From Paralvinella palmiformis (Eukaryota; Annelida; Polychaeta; Terebellida; Alvinellidae), in contig JAODUP010000319.1 in assembly GCA_025642065.1 (NCBI GenBank), positions 558,001 to 622,000 on the forward strand: 64,000 bases of DNA. Reading direction: 5' to 3'. Below, in pieces: positions 9,068 through 17,907 of this stretch. The position numbers and the translations under genes were made by a program. Numbering within the stretch: position 1 is the stretch's first letter; every line of letters begins with the position of its first letter. Below the pieces are notes generated by a model. That model was not told where the DNA came from and searched no databases. It saw only the letters and a list, made by a program, of their open reading frames with translations.

Positions 9068-9154
9068 CTATTATAGTTTATACTTTTTATAGTCTATAAT
9101 ACAATAAAAAGTGTTTTTTTTGCAAAAGGTTACAGCCACACAAAACTATAATAG
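9068..9154. repeat. 12-bp inverted repeat and -10 box between map and htrA
   Basis: CTATTATAGTTT (9068-9079) recurs as its exact reverse complement at 9143-9154, 63 nt apart. On the minus strand the left arm contains TATAAT (9070-9075), a plausible -10 box for htrA, though no good -35 is visible. A second, imperfect dyad links 9070-9076 and 9094-9100. It could be an operator or a long stem between the genes. Confidence 0.35.
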
Positions 9155-9168
9155 TTATGTTATATAAT

Positions 9169-9924
9169 TTAGATAGTCAAGATCTCCGCCTTTCCATGAA
9201 CAAATGCTACCGTATGTTCGAAATGAGCAGCCCATGATCCATCTAATGTACACACTGTCCAGCCATCATCATATTGCCGCACGCTACTTCCACACATAGT
9301 CGCCATAGGTTCAATCGCAATTACTAGGCCCTCTTCGATACGAATATTGTTTTCAGGGATTACGTAATTAGGAACAGAAGGATCTTCATGCAATTCAAAA
9401 CCAACACCATGTCCACAGAAAGCATGAATAACTCCGTACCCATGTTGGATTAAATGCCGATAGATTGCCTGCGATATATCTCTTATTTTCTTTCCTACTG
9501 CCGAAGCTTCAATTCCTTTATACAAGCTCTCTTCTGTCACCTGAAGAAATCTTCTTATCTGATCGTTTACACTACCCACTGGCACAGTGATAGCAGCATC
9601 AGAAAAGTAACCGTTATATATAATGCCACAATCTATTCCCAAAATATCTCCCTCTTGTACTTCTCTTTTTCCTGGAATACCATGAATAACTTCATCATTA
9701 ACAGAGGTACATAATGTTGCAGGATAGCCTTGATACCCCTTAAAGGAAGGTGTAGCCCCATGTTGCCGAACCATACGATAAGCCTCATCATCCAAATCAC
9801 CTGTACTCATACCAGGTTTCACCATATTCCTTAGTTCTAACAACACAGAAGAAAGAATATCACTTGCTCGACGAATCCCCTCGATGTCTTTATGATCTTT
9901 AAGACGTATCACCTTTTCGCTCAT
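9169..9924 (-). CDS. map: Methionine aminopeptidase, type I
   Basis: A metallopeptidase of about 251 residues that removes the initiator methionine. The metal ligands are visible: Asp in GIDCGIIYNG, Asp in FSDAAITVPVG, His in CGHGVGFELHEDP, Glu in IAIEPMAT and a C-terminal Glu in FEHTVAF. The start is uncertain: ATG 9924 (M-S-E-K-V) is given, while GTG 9909 would yield the more usual MIRLK beginning. The gene overlaps the nusB end by 26 nt and closes the nine-gene gap operon. Confidence 0.9.
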   Translation of the reverse strand: MSEKVIRLKDHKDIEGIRRASDILSSVLLELRNMVKPGMSTGDLDDEAYRMVRQHGATPSFKGYQGYPATLCTSVNDEVIHGIPGKREVQEGDILGIDCGIIYNGYFSDAAITVPVGSVNDQIRRFLQVTEESLYKGIEASAVGKKIRDISQAIYRHLIQHGYGVIHAFCGHGVGFELHEDPSVPNYVIPENNIRIEEGLVIAIEPMATMCGSSVRQYDDGWTVCTLDGSWAAHFEHTVAFVHGKAEILTI

Positions 9925-10312
9925 TCTTAGAAATCGCATCTAATATGCCATTGATAAATTTCGGCGCATGCTCGTTTGAATATTCCTTAGCAATCTCAAT
10001 AGCCTCATTAATAATAATGGCACGGTCTAGTTCTGGTATGAACAACAATGTGTATATTGCCATTCTCAGGATAGCAAGATCTACTTTATATAAACGAGAA
10101 AATTTCCAATTGATAAGATGTTTATTAATTGTTGCATCAATCTTCTTCACCTGCTTTAGCACACCCTGAACCAACTCTCTTGCATACGGATACTTTTGAG
10201 AATCCTGCACAGATTCAGCATTCCATATTAGCTCAAAGGAAGTAGGATTTTGCTCCCACGCATATAGAATTTGCATAGCCTTAATTCTTTCTTCATGTCT
10301 ATTCAGTTTCAC
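9899..10312 (-). CDS. nusB: Transcription antitermination factor NusB
   Basis: A 137-residue, all-helical NusB protein. The family pattern is clear: an N-terminal RHEERIKAMQILYAWEQ, central KVDLAILRMAIYTLLF, and the C-terminal AIIINEAIEIAKEYSNEHAPKFINGILDAI. It binds NusE and boxA RNA in rRNA antitermination complexes. A GTG start at 10312 overlaps the TGA of the SurA-like gene, and a TTG at 10315 is the alternative. Neighbouring a SurA-like gene is also known from Borrelia. Confidence 0.9.
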   Translation of the reverse strand: MKLNRHEERIKAMQILYAWEQNPTSFELIWNAESVQDSQKYPYARELVQGVLKQVKKIDATINKHLINWKFSRLYKVDLAILRMAIYTLLFIPELDRAIIINEAIEIAKEYSNEHAPKFINGILDAISKNERKGDTS

Positions 10313-11334
10313 CAATTATAGTTTTCGACAAAGCGTCTCACTTCGGCTTTCTCCATTAGTTCTTTCAGCACTTCATCATACGCCTTTGCAAAAAGTTCTT
10401 GTTGTTTAGCAAGACGTAGATAAGTAATAATTCGATCTCTTACCGTTTGACTTTCTCCAGGAAAAATAGGATCATCCAACGTAAGAAGCTTCGCAGACCG
10501 TTTGTCGGTGATTTGCACAATATGGTAACCTATCTTTGATTCTAATAAACCAGAAATATTACCCTTTCTCAGTTTAAAGACATTGGTAATAAACTTTTCT
10601 CCCAATAATGCTACTTGTTCTGGATAATCTCGCGCAAGATACCCAAAATCTCCTCCACTAAAATGCACGTTATCCAAAGATTCTTCCAATGCCTGTTCAA
10701 AAGTTTTTTTCTTAGTAGCTATCGCACGGGCTAATTTTTGGGCAGTTCGTTTAATAGTGGCTATTTTCTTCGATCCCAAGTTTCTTGTATCAAAATATAA
10801 ATGATTAAAACGAATCAATACGGGATTAGTAAACTCAGTCGCTTTTTTCTCAAATAGCTCTTTTACATCGGCCTCACTAGGGGCTGGTATATTCGAAAAC
10901 ATACTCTTTCGTTCCAACATAATATATTGTTCTTGGACCAATCGTTTTCTTATTTCTTCCCGATAATCAGAAAACTTCAATTTTGTTTGTTCTTCAACTG
11001 CTTCTCTAAAACGATCTTCAGACACATTGCCTAGACTTTGCCGCTGAGTTTCCAGATATTTATCTAATTTTTGATCATTTATTTTGATAAATTTCTTAGC
11101 TGCCGCTTGCCTCAACAATTCCTCACCTATTTCGGATTCTACCAATTCTTTCTTCTCTTTCTTGCTTAACACGCGTCCAAATTGTTTCTCAAGAAGTTTT
11201 ACTTTATGCAATAATTGCCTTTGTCCTATACTTACAAACTTTGTAAGTTTTACTGTTGCAACTGGTTTATCTAATATTTGCGCATACACCACATTGATGC
11301 TCAAAAATAATAATACCATAATAATATATCTCAT
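10309..11334 (-). CDS. SurA-like periplasmic chaperone / peptidyl-prolyl isomerase
   Basis: A 341-residue exported protein with a signal peptide ending at about residue 18 (VYAQ), an N-terminal SurA-type helical chaperone region and one parvulin domain at about 170-285. The parvulin features are ALEESLDNVHFSGGDFGYLARD and SKIGYHIVQITDKR. It likely escorts outer-membrane proteins. The ATG overlaps the J-domain gene by 4 nt (ATGA). SurA of enterobacteria has two parvulin domains; a single one is common in spirochaete homologues. Confidence 0.8.
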   Translation of the reverse strand: MRYIIMVLLFLSINVVYAQILDKPVATVKLTKFVSIGQRQLLHKVKLLEKQFGRVLSKKEKKELVESEIGEELLRQAAAKKFIKINDQKLDKYLETQRQSLGNVSEDRFREAVEEQTKLKFSDYREEIRKRLVQEQYIMLERKSMFSNIPAPSEADVKELFEKKATEFTNPVLIRFNHLYFDTRNLGSKKIATIKRTAQKLARAIATKKKTFEQALEESLDNVHFSGGDFGYLARDYPEQVALLGEKFITNVFKLRKGNISGLLESKIGYHIVQITDKRSAKLLTLDDPIFPGESQTVRDRIITYLRLAKQQELFAKAYDEVLKELMEKAEVRRFVENYNW

Positions 11335-12041
11335 TTTCTTTCCCCTGTATAACATAATTTACCATGCACCAAACGGCGTATAGCTTTTTTAAACTGCATT
11401 AACTCTCCATTCGTATAATCCCATTGACTAGCCTTTTGAAGACAATGGACAGTATCAGTTACTGTTAAAATGTTAGGCAATGCATATAATACAAGATATT
11501 TCACTCGCTTCAAAATTTCAACTATAAAATGACGAAAATACGCTTTTTCTTTTTCCAGGTTCAATACTTTTGCAAATAAGAAAAAAGAATTAAGGTAATC
11601 TCCCTCAAGGATATACGATTCTGCAAGTAAAAAAAGACAATCCATAGCGTCTTCCCTCGGTAAACATGCCAAAATATCATGTTTTTCTGCAAAAGTCTCA
11701 TATGCATGAATTGCTTTTAAATGCTCAGAATGCAACAACTCATATAAAACTAACCGATATGCGTAATATCCTTCCTCAATATGCTCCATGAGAAAATGTC
11801 GATACCGAAAACGGTATCCTGAACGAAGTGTTTCCACACCTATCTGTTTATCATAATGTGCTCTTTGCTCACAATCGATAAGTGTTTTATACGCAACCAG
11901 GACTTCTTGTAGTTCTTCATCAGTGTATGGAGTAGAACAAATATCAGGATGTAGACGCTTTATCCTACTCCGATAAGCTGTTTTTATTTGAGTATTATTT
12001 GCAGAATACGGAATCTCTAGTATTTCATAGTAATTTTTCAT
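11331..12041 (-). CDS. J-domain protein
   Basis: A 236-residue protein with an N-terminal J domain: YYEILEIPYSANNTQIKTAY followed by the diagnostic HPD at about residue 33. The zinc-finger and substrate domains of DnaJ are absent. The remaining 165 residues are helical and resemble TPR-like packing without clear repeats. J domains stimulate the ATPase of Hsp70 proteins, so this is a probable specialised DnaK co-chaperone; the canonical DnaJ is at 57.7 kb. It is coupled on both sides by ATGA overlaps. Confidence 0.75.
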   Translation of the reverse strand: MKNYYEILEIPYSANNTQIKTAYRSRIKRLHPDICSTPYTDEELQEVLVAYKTLIDCEQRAHYDKQIGVETLRSGYRFRYRHFLMEHIEEGYYAYRLVLYELLHSEHLKAIHAYETFAEKHDILACLPREDAMDCLFLLAESYILEGDYLNSFFLFAKVLNLEKEKAYFRHFIVEILKRVKYLVLYALPNILTVTDTVHCLQKASQWDYTNGELMQFKKAIRRLVHGKLCYTGERK

Positions 12042-12469
12042 GTTCTAAGCAATGATCGTTGTACACGATCAGCCACAGAAGGTATAACCTTAACAGAAGA
12101 TACCACCTGTGAATAATGCAATACAATACCATAACTCTCCACGCACTTCATAAGAGCAAGATAAGCTTTTTGCACGCTCAACTGAAAAAATCTCATTAAT
12201 ATCACACAGGATCTCTTCCCCATAAGCTCACCAGATTCCACAAGAAATTCTCTCAAAGAAGGAACAATTTCTTTGCCATAGAAAGATACAGCATGAGATA
12301 TAACGATAATATATTGATATCCAGTTAATTTTTTTCCCCGATCATTTTGACAATCAATACTATCTATAAAGTATCCTTTTGATTGAAAAAAGCGTGAAAA
12401 ACTTTTTGCTACCTCTTGGATCGATTGTTTATGTTTCGCATGTGCCGCATAGACTATCGCAATCCTCAT
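12038..12469 (-). CDS. Flavodoxin-like fold protein, function unknown
   Basis: A 143-residue protein beginning with a beta strand and loop (MRIAIVYAAHAKHKQS) followed by a helix, then YQYIIVISHAVSFYGKEIVPSLREFL. This alternating pattern resembles flavodoxin or related reductase folds. The phosphate-binding T/S-x-T-G-x-T loop of true flavodoxins is not present in classical form. It sits 5 nt after secG and overlaps the J-domain gene by 4 nt. The fold is an inference from the pattern and I assign no function. Confidence 0.45.
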   Translation of the reverse strand: MRIAIVYAAHAKHKQSIQEVAKSFSRFFQSKGYFIDSIDCQNDRGKKLTGYQYIIVISHAVSFYGKEIVPSLREFLVESGELMGKRSCVILMRFFQLSVQKAYLALMKCVESYGIVLHYSQVVSSVKVIPSVADRVQRSLLRT

Positions 12470-12474
12470 ATAGG

Positions 12475-12834
12475 CTATTGAGATTCCTTTTGGAGGGAAT
12501 CAGGATTCTCTGTCTGTTTCTCAGGTTGATCAGAAAGCCACCATTCAACACTTTCTTTCTTCAGATTCTCGCGAACTGTCTTCTCAATCGACTCCACTGT
12601 AGGAGCACGATGCAACCATGCAAGACCAAATGCTGACAACATAAACAATGTTCCCAAGATTGCTGTGATACGCGTTACTACATTTCCCGATCGACGTCCA
12701 GAATTACGTGAAGAAGCACCCCCCCCCCAAATAGATCCCAATCCTTCACCTGATTCATCATCTTGCACCAAAACAATTAAGACGAGAAGAACTGAAATAC
12801 CAACAAATAATACAAGAAAAAAAACTCCCAACAT
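12475..12834 (-). CDS. secG: SecG, protein translocase subunit
   Basis: A 119-residue SecG: helix 1 at about 3-23, the cytoplasmic QDDESGEGLGSIWGGG loop typical of the family, helix 2 at about 52-70, then an acidic C-terminal tail longer than in E. coli. SecG assists SecYE during export. ATG 12834 is preferred over a TTG one codon earlier and has an AAGGTAGG site upstream. The Trp-Gly-Gly-Gly codons form an unbroken run of ten G (12719-12728), a potential slippage site in an otherwise AT-rich region. Confidence 0.88.
   Translation of the reverse strand: MLGVFFLVLFVGISVLLVLIVLVQDDESGEGLGSIWGGGASSRNSGRRSGNVVTRITAILGTLFMLSAFGLAWLHRAPTVESIEKTVRENLKKESVEWWLSDQPEKQTENPDSLQKESQ
12719..12728. repeat. 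Homopolymer of ten C (ten G in secG)
   Basis: Ten consecutive C on the plus strand lie within the secG coding region. A change of one base would shift the frame at about residue 40, before the second membrane helix. Confidence 0.85.
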
Positions 12835-12846
12835 CAAAAACCTACC

Positions 12847-13605
12847 TTATACAGTTACCATATTTATAATATCCAAAAATTGGTCAACTTTCAATGAGGC
12901 ACCTCCAATAAGCGCACCATCAATATTATCCATGGCGAGTAGTTGTTTTGCATTCTTTTCATTTACTGAACCGCCGTAGAGAATATAAAGATCTTCAGCA
13001 CATTTACGCGAATAATCTTGCCCTATGTGCTTGCGTATGTACGCATGCATCAATTCCGCATCTTCTGGTTGCGCAGTCTTACCTGTTCCAATAGCCCATA
13101 TTGGTTCATACGCAATACTTATATGCACAAAATCATTTTCCTCTACATATTGCAAGGCTGACTCGAGTTGTCGTGATACCACTTCTTCTGCATTTCTTTC
13201 GTCTCTTTGTTTTTCAGTTTCCCCTACACATAAAATAATGTCTAGACCCACATCACGTGCAAGTACAAGCTTCTGAGCTATCATCTGATCCTCTTCATGA
13301 AAGACCGTACGTCGCTCCGAGTGTCCAAGTATAACTGCCTGCACCCCAAGATCCACAAGCATACGTGCAGACACTTCTCCCGTATATGCTCCTGATTCCT
13401 TTGGACCTATATTTTGCCCTGCAATCAATACTGAAGAATTTCTCATTTGATAGACAGCCTCCGGCAATAAAGTAAAAGGAGGTGCAATTAATACTTTCAT
13501 AGAATGAGGTAAAGAATGCGTAAGAAGTGTTCTGAAATACTCTTTCCCTTCCTCCTGTAACATATTCATTTTCCAATTCCCCGCAATATAGGGTTTCTTA
13601 TTCAT
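12847..13605 (-). CDS. tpiA: Triosephosphate isomerase
   Basis: A 252-residue glycolytic enzyme interconverting dihydroxyacetone phosphate and glyceraldehyde 3-phosphate. Active-site elements are AGNWKMN (Lys), LGHSERR (His), AYEPIWAIGTGKTA (catalytic Glu, then loop 6) and the phosphate-binding YGGSVN and GALIGGASL. The ATG overlaps the pgk stop by one base (TGATG), with AGGAG inside the end of pgk. Placement behind gap and pgk is a standard glycolytic operon. Confidence 0.96.
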   Translation of the reverse strand: MNKKPYIAGNWKMNMLQEEGKEYFRTLLTHSLPHSMKVLIAPPFTLLPEAVYQMRNSSVLIAGQNIGPKESGAYTGEVSARMLVDLGVQAVILGHSERRTVFHEEDQMIAQKLVLARDVGLDIILCVGETEKQRDERNAEEVVSRQLESALQYVEENDFVHISIAYEPIWAIGTGKTAQPEDAELMHAYIRKHIGQDYSRKCAEDLYILYGGSVNEKNAKQLLAMDNIDGALIGGASLKVDQFLDIINMVTV

Positions 13606-14789
13606 CACTTATTTCTCCTTAGTTTCGCAATCCCAGGAAGCTCTTTCCCTTCAAGATATTCAAGTGAAGCTCCTCCTCCTGTTGAAATATGCGCAAATTT
13701 GTTATTCATTCCAAACATAGATATTGCAGCAACAGAATCTCCTCCCCCTACAATACTCATCGCCTTACTATCAGCTATTGCCTGCGCAACTTCTCTAGTT
13801 CCCCGTTGAAATGAGGAAAACTCAAACACCCCCATAGGACCATTCCACATAATAGTGCCAGTTGCTTTTCTGCATATATCGGTAAATTCTGTAATAGTTT
13901 TCTTTCCTATATCCAATGCCATTTTTCCATCAGAAATAGTTTCAACATATTCACCTTTTTCTGTCTCAGAATATCTTGATGCTACCATATGATCACGAGG
14001 AAGAAAGATATCCACTCCACACTTTCTTGCTTGTTCTAATAAAGACGCTGCATCACTTACATGATCTGGTTCAAAAATACTATCGCCGATCGAAATCCCC
14101 TGTGCTCTTAAAAATGTATATGCCATACCACCTCCAATGATCATTTTTTGACATCGGGGTAAAAGAAACTCGAGAACATTAATTTTGGAGGAAACCTTAG
14201 CACCGCCAATTACCACAATAAGCTCTCCTGAATGGGATAATACTTTGTCAAGAAAACGTACTTCTTTTTCCAGTAAGAATCCTGCATAAGAAGGAAGATA
14301 TTTTGTCACTCCCACAGTAGAAGCATGTGCTCGATGCGCAGTACCAAAGGCATCATTAACATAACAATCAGCCAGTGCAGCTAATTCTTTCGCCATAGAA
14401 GGATCATTGCTTTCTTCTCTTTTATCAAACCGAAGATTTTCCAAGAGTATCACTGTCCCTTCTGAAGCCTTGTCCACCATTCGAAGTACCTGCATACCAA
14501 GAATATCATCAGACATAATAACTTTTTTCCCCAATAAACTTGTCATACGTTCCGCCACTGGATAAAGACTCAAATTCTTATCCTTCTTACCTTTTGGTCG
14601 ACCAAGGTGACTCATAAGAATAAGTACTTTGCAACCTCCTTCGAGTAATGCGATTATCGTCGGTAACACAGCTTGAATCCTTGTGTCATCACGTATCTGC
14701 CCATCTTCCAATGGAACATTCAAATCAAGACGTACGAGAATACGCTTGCCACGCGGGTTAAGTGTACTGATTGTTCTTAAACCAGTCAT
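13605..14789 (-). CDS. pgk: Phosphoglycerate kinase
   Basis: A 394-residue kinase that makes ATP from 1,3-bisphosphoglycerate. Visible are the N-terminal RLDLNVPL, the substrate loop SHLGRPKGK, the hinge region, and the nucleotide-binding MWNGPMGVFEF and GGGDSVAAI. Length is normal. The start ATG lies 10 nt after gap with no obvious ribosome site, so translation may depend on the upstream gene. Confidence 0.96.
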   Translation of the reverse strand: MTGLRTISTLNPRGKRILVRLDLNVPLEDGQIRDDTRIQAVLPTIIALLEGGCKVLILMSHLGRPKGKKDKNLSLYPVAERMTSLLGKKVIMSDDILGMQVLRMVDKASEGTVILLENLRFDKREESNDPSMAKELAALADCYVNDAFGTAHRAHASTVGVTKYLPSYAGFLLEKEVRFLDKVLSHSGELIVVIGGAKVSSKINVLEFLLPRCQKMIIGGGMAYTFLRAQGISIGDSIFEPDHVSDAASLLEQARKCGVDIFLPRDHMVASRYSETEKGEYVETISDGKMALDIGKKTITEFTDICRKATGTIMWNGPMGVFEFSSFQRGTREVAQAIADSKAMSIVGGGDSVAAISMFGMNNKFAHISTGGGASLEYLEGKELPGIAKLRRNK

Positions 14790-14799
14790 AACAGTTCAG

Positions 14800-15816
14800 T
14801 TATAAATACTCTTTTATAAGCAAATTAGCCAAATCAACTACCCGATTTGAATATCCCCACTCATTATCGTACCACGAAAAAAGTTTCACCATATTACCAA
14901 CAACCATAGTACTCTTTGCGTCATAAATACTTGAATGTGAGTTGTGTATAATATCTACCGATACAATAGGTTCATCAGTATACTGTAAAATACCTTTTAA
15001 TGTACTCTGTGCGGCCTTTTTCATAATTTCATCGATATCTTCTTTGCAAATAGATTTCTTCACGTTGGCCACAAGATCAACAATAGATCCAGTGGGTGTT
15101 GGCACACGTATTGCAACACCATCAATTTTCCCCTGCAGCTCAGGGAGTACTTTTCCTACTGCTCGTGCGGCTCCCGTCGTAGTAGGAATCATCGATACTG
15201 CCGCAGAACGAGCCCTTCTTAAATCACTATGAGGAGCATCTAAAATTATCTGGTCATTTGTATAAGAATGCACTGTTGTCATCATTGCTGACTCAATGCT
15301 AAAATGGTCATGCAATACTTTTACTAATGGCGCAAGACAATTAGTAGTACAGGAAGCATTAGACACACAAAGATCTTTCTTCTGTAATGAAGCCTCGTTG
15401 ACACCAAGCACTACCATATTATCGATCTCATCTTTTGCTGGCACGGTTAGAATCACTTTTTTGGCAGGATAAGCTCTATTCTCTAAATGGCTAGCATATC
15501 CCACTTTTCCTCCACCCCCTCGAGAACGAAAAACACCTGTCGACTCTATAACCACATCTGGAGACGTTCCCCAAGGAATATCAAGCGGACTTCTTTCGCT
15601 GGTAATCTTATATGCTGTACCATTCACAATAATATGTTGCTCATCATACGAAACAGAACCGTTAAAAGACCCCTGTGTTGAGTCGTATTTTAACAAATAC
15701 GCCAAGGTTTTAGTGTCTGTTAAATCATTAATCGCAACTACAGAGATGCCTTTCTCAAGAGCAATTTTAAAGACATTTCTTCCAATCCTACCAAACCCAT
15801 TAATAGCAATACTCAT
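14800..15816 (-). CDS. gap: Glyceraldehyde-3-phosphate dehydrogenase, type I
   Basis: A 338-residue NAD-dependent enzyme. The Rossmann start INGFGRIGRNVF and the catalytic SNASCTTNCLAPL are intact, as are the phosphate-site TGAARAVGKVLPEL and the terminal SWYDNEWGYSNRV. GAGGAA precedes the ATG. It is the first gene of a nine-gene run to map, with all gaps under 15 nt. Confidence 0.97.
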   Translation of the reverse strand: MSIAINGFGRIGRNVFKIALEKGISVVAINDLTDTKTLAYLLKYDSTQGSFNGSVSYDEQHIIVNGTAYKITSERSPLDIPWGTSPDVVIESTGVFRSRGGGGKVGYASHLENRAYPAKKVILTVPAKDEIDNMVVLGVNEASLQKKDLCVSNASCTTNCLAPLVKVLHDHFSIESAMMTTVHSYTNDQIILDAPHSDLRRARSAAVSMIPTTTGAARAVGKVLPELQGKIDGVAIRVPTPTGSIVDLVANVKKSICKEDIDEIMKKAAQSTLKGILQYTDEPIVSVDIIHNSHSSIYDAKSTMVVGNMVKLFSWYDNEWGYSNRVVDLANLLIKEYL

Positions 15817-15871
15817 AGTTTCCTCACTTGTTTCATCATTTTTGTAATAACGTACTATCTTTAGTTACCCT

Positions 15872-15900
15872 ATATTACATTACATAATCATAATGGTCAA
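15872..15900 (-). promoter_or_regulatory. Promoter of the gap operon
   Basis: Minus-strand TTGACC (15895-15900), 17 nt, TAATAT (15872-15877). It begins directly after the end of the upstream TPR gene and leaves a leader of about 50 nt before gap. Confidence 0.5.
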
Positions 15901-17907
15901 CTAACGAATTTTTTTAATCTCATCATATAAGAGAGATAGTGTTTCTACTTTATTAACCGTATTTTTCGAATCTCCTGAAGTATCGTCAGACGGAACAAGA
16001 AATACCCAATCACCGATGTTCAAATTCTTATAGGCAGTTCCTGGAATGTATGTCCCCTCTCCTACCAAAGCATCAAGCGCAGTTATTTTTATACGTCCCG
16101 CTACATTTTTTGCAGATGCATCATCCGCAGTAGATCGTAGTTTATCATAAGAAATCACACGCAGCATATCATCACGTGTTAGTCCATCTTCGATTCCTAA
16201 GGAAAATAATATTTTTCCTCCCTTTCGATCCAAGACTGTTCCACGTGATGGAATAATACGTTCCGTTCTTTTTACTATATCACTCAACAACACATCAACC
16301 CGCTGCTGGACCGATGAAAACAACGTATTTTCTTCAAGCAAAAGGCCTGAAGAACTCTTATATAACAACATTTTTATCTGGAGAAAACTTGAACCCTCCA
16401 TGGGTTCCATAACAAGAAAATAATCACTTTTTACAAGATTAGCACGTAATAATGCCTCCGCCTTCTCTCTTATCAGCAACGGCTTTCCTGATATTTCAAC
16501 TCTCTCAGAAGGCAAGAAAAGTTCGCTAAGATACCAAAGATACAAATCATTTGAGAAAGGGTATTTTGCTTCAGGGCTTACCGTATTCAAACAAAATAAT
16601 GCAAGATTAATTCTTGGTCTTGATATTGCAAATTGATCTACTCCCCACCTGTTGGACACACTATTAGCCAAATAATGTTTAAATGTATCCACAGCATCAC
16701 GCACGCTTTGATCAGTTTCGCCCAATTCTTGTAATATTGTTATTTCAGAAAGATAATTCTGATAGTCCTTTTCTTCTCGGTATATATCGGCCAGCATACG
16801 TCGCATAGTTATAGAAAATGGGTTCAGACGGAGACCTCGTCGTAACATATGCTTAGCACGATCATTCTGAAACAGCACTCGGAACTGATGAGCTTGTCGA
16901 AGATAGTAACGCGATGCCTCCTTTCTTATGGCATCTTGTGGATTTCTCTGCTTAATCATAATATGATCAAATGCAAGTCGTAGCACATTATCCTCAGGAT
17001 TAATTGACAATGCACGTTTATACGCATATATCGCATCTTTCACATCGCCATTCACTTGCGCTATTCGACCCTGAGCATACCATGCAAGTAAAGATTGTTT
17101 ATCATATGCAGTAATGTGAGTGATAACTTCCTGCGCTTCTTTAAAATCACCACGCGCAATATTTATTTCAGCCTGTAAAATAAACGCACTAATAAAATTA
17201 TCTCGTAAAGTAATTGCTTTTACAATATGCACACTTGCTTTTTGTAAATTTCCTTGCATCCTATAGTACCAGGCTGCATAGTATTGCACTTCAGGATTAC
17301 GATGATGATATCGAAGTGCAAGGAACAAATAGGTCTGTGCATCGGAATATTGTCCAAGAAAATAGTGAACGATAAGGAGTGAGAGCAATGCAGATAGTTC
17401 TCGAGGATCTCCCACAAGCACTTTTTTGTAATACGCAATGGCTTTCCTTTCCGATTGCAAGAGTAATGAAATATCCCCAAGTCCTAACAATGCCTGTGTA
17501 TGATAAGGATATTCCTTCACTATAGTTTGAAAAATACTCTCCGCTTCTTTAATCTTATATTGCGCAAGTAATATTCTCCCCTTTAGCGCAGAAAGATCCA
17601 CAGAATACTTGGAAAAGTTCATGGCTTTTTCAAGATACTGCTGTGCTTGTTTATATTCTTTTAGATAATAGTATGCCCTTGCCAATGCCTGATATGCATC
17701 CGCATAAGCAGAATTTATTTCAGTAGCACGTAAAAGCGTTTCCACTGCACGTAGCAACATGTCAATGTCTTTATTGATTGGATACTGCTGCACTATGTGC
17801 TGTGCATCCAAAAACAACTCCCGAGCAGTTTGCGAGTGAACAACACCTCCTTCCAGAACAAGGAAGACAAGCAATACAAAATTAAACCGTAGTATGTTGC
17901 CGTTCAT
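15901..17907 (-). CDS. Exported TPR-repeat protein
   Basis: A 668-residue protein with a signal peptide to about residue 25, then roughly ten tetratricopeptide repeats over residues 45-400 (for example YADAYQALARAYYYLKEYKQA). The C-terminal third resembles FlgT/CsgG-type periplasmic domains, with a RGTVLDRKGGKILFSLG strand and a GLTRDDMLRV turn. It is probably a periplasmic scaffold. The order ybeY-tlyC-TPR matches the T. pallidum TP0648-TP0650 region as I remember it. Start ATG 17907 lies inside the tlyC end. Confidence 0.7.
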   Translation of the reverse strand: MNGNILRFNFVLLVFLVLEGGVVHSQTARELFLDAQHIVQQYPINKDIDMLLRAVETLLRATEINSAYADAYQALARAYYYLKEYKQAQQYLEKAMNFSKYSVDLSALKGRILLAQYKIKEAESIFQTIVKEYPYHTQALLGLGDISLLLQSERKAIAYYKKVLVGDPRELSALLSLLIVHYFLGQYSDAQTYLFLALRYHHRNPEVQYYAAWYYRMQGNLQKASVHIVKAITLRDNFISAFILQAEINIARGDFKEAQEVITHITAYDKQSLLAWYAQGRIAQVNGDVKDAIYAYKRALSINPEDNVLRLAFDHIMIKQRNPQDAIRKEASRYYLRQAHQFRVLFQNDRAKHMLRRGLRLNPFSITMRRMLADIYREEKDYQNYLSEITILQELGETDQSVRDAVDTFKHYLANSVSNRWGVDQFAISRPRINLALFCLNTVSPEAKYPFSNDLYLWYLSELFLPSERVEISGKPLLIREKAEALLRANLVKSDYFLVMEPMEGSSFLQIKMLLYKSSSGLLLEENTLFSSVQQRVDVLLSDIVKRTERIIPSRGTVLDRKGGKILFSLGIEDGLTRDDMLRVISYDKLRSTADDASAKNVAGRIKITALDALVGEGTYIPGTAYKNLNIGDWVFLVPSDDTSGDSKNTVNKVETLSLLYDEIKKIR

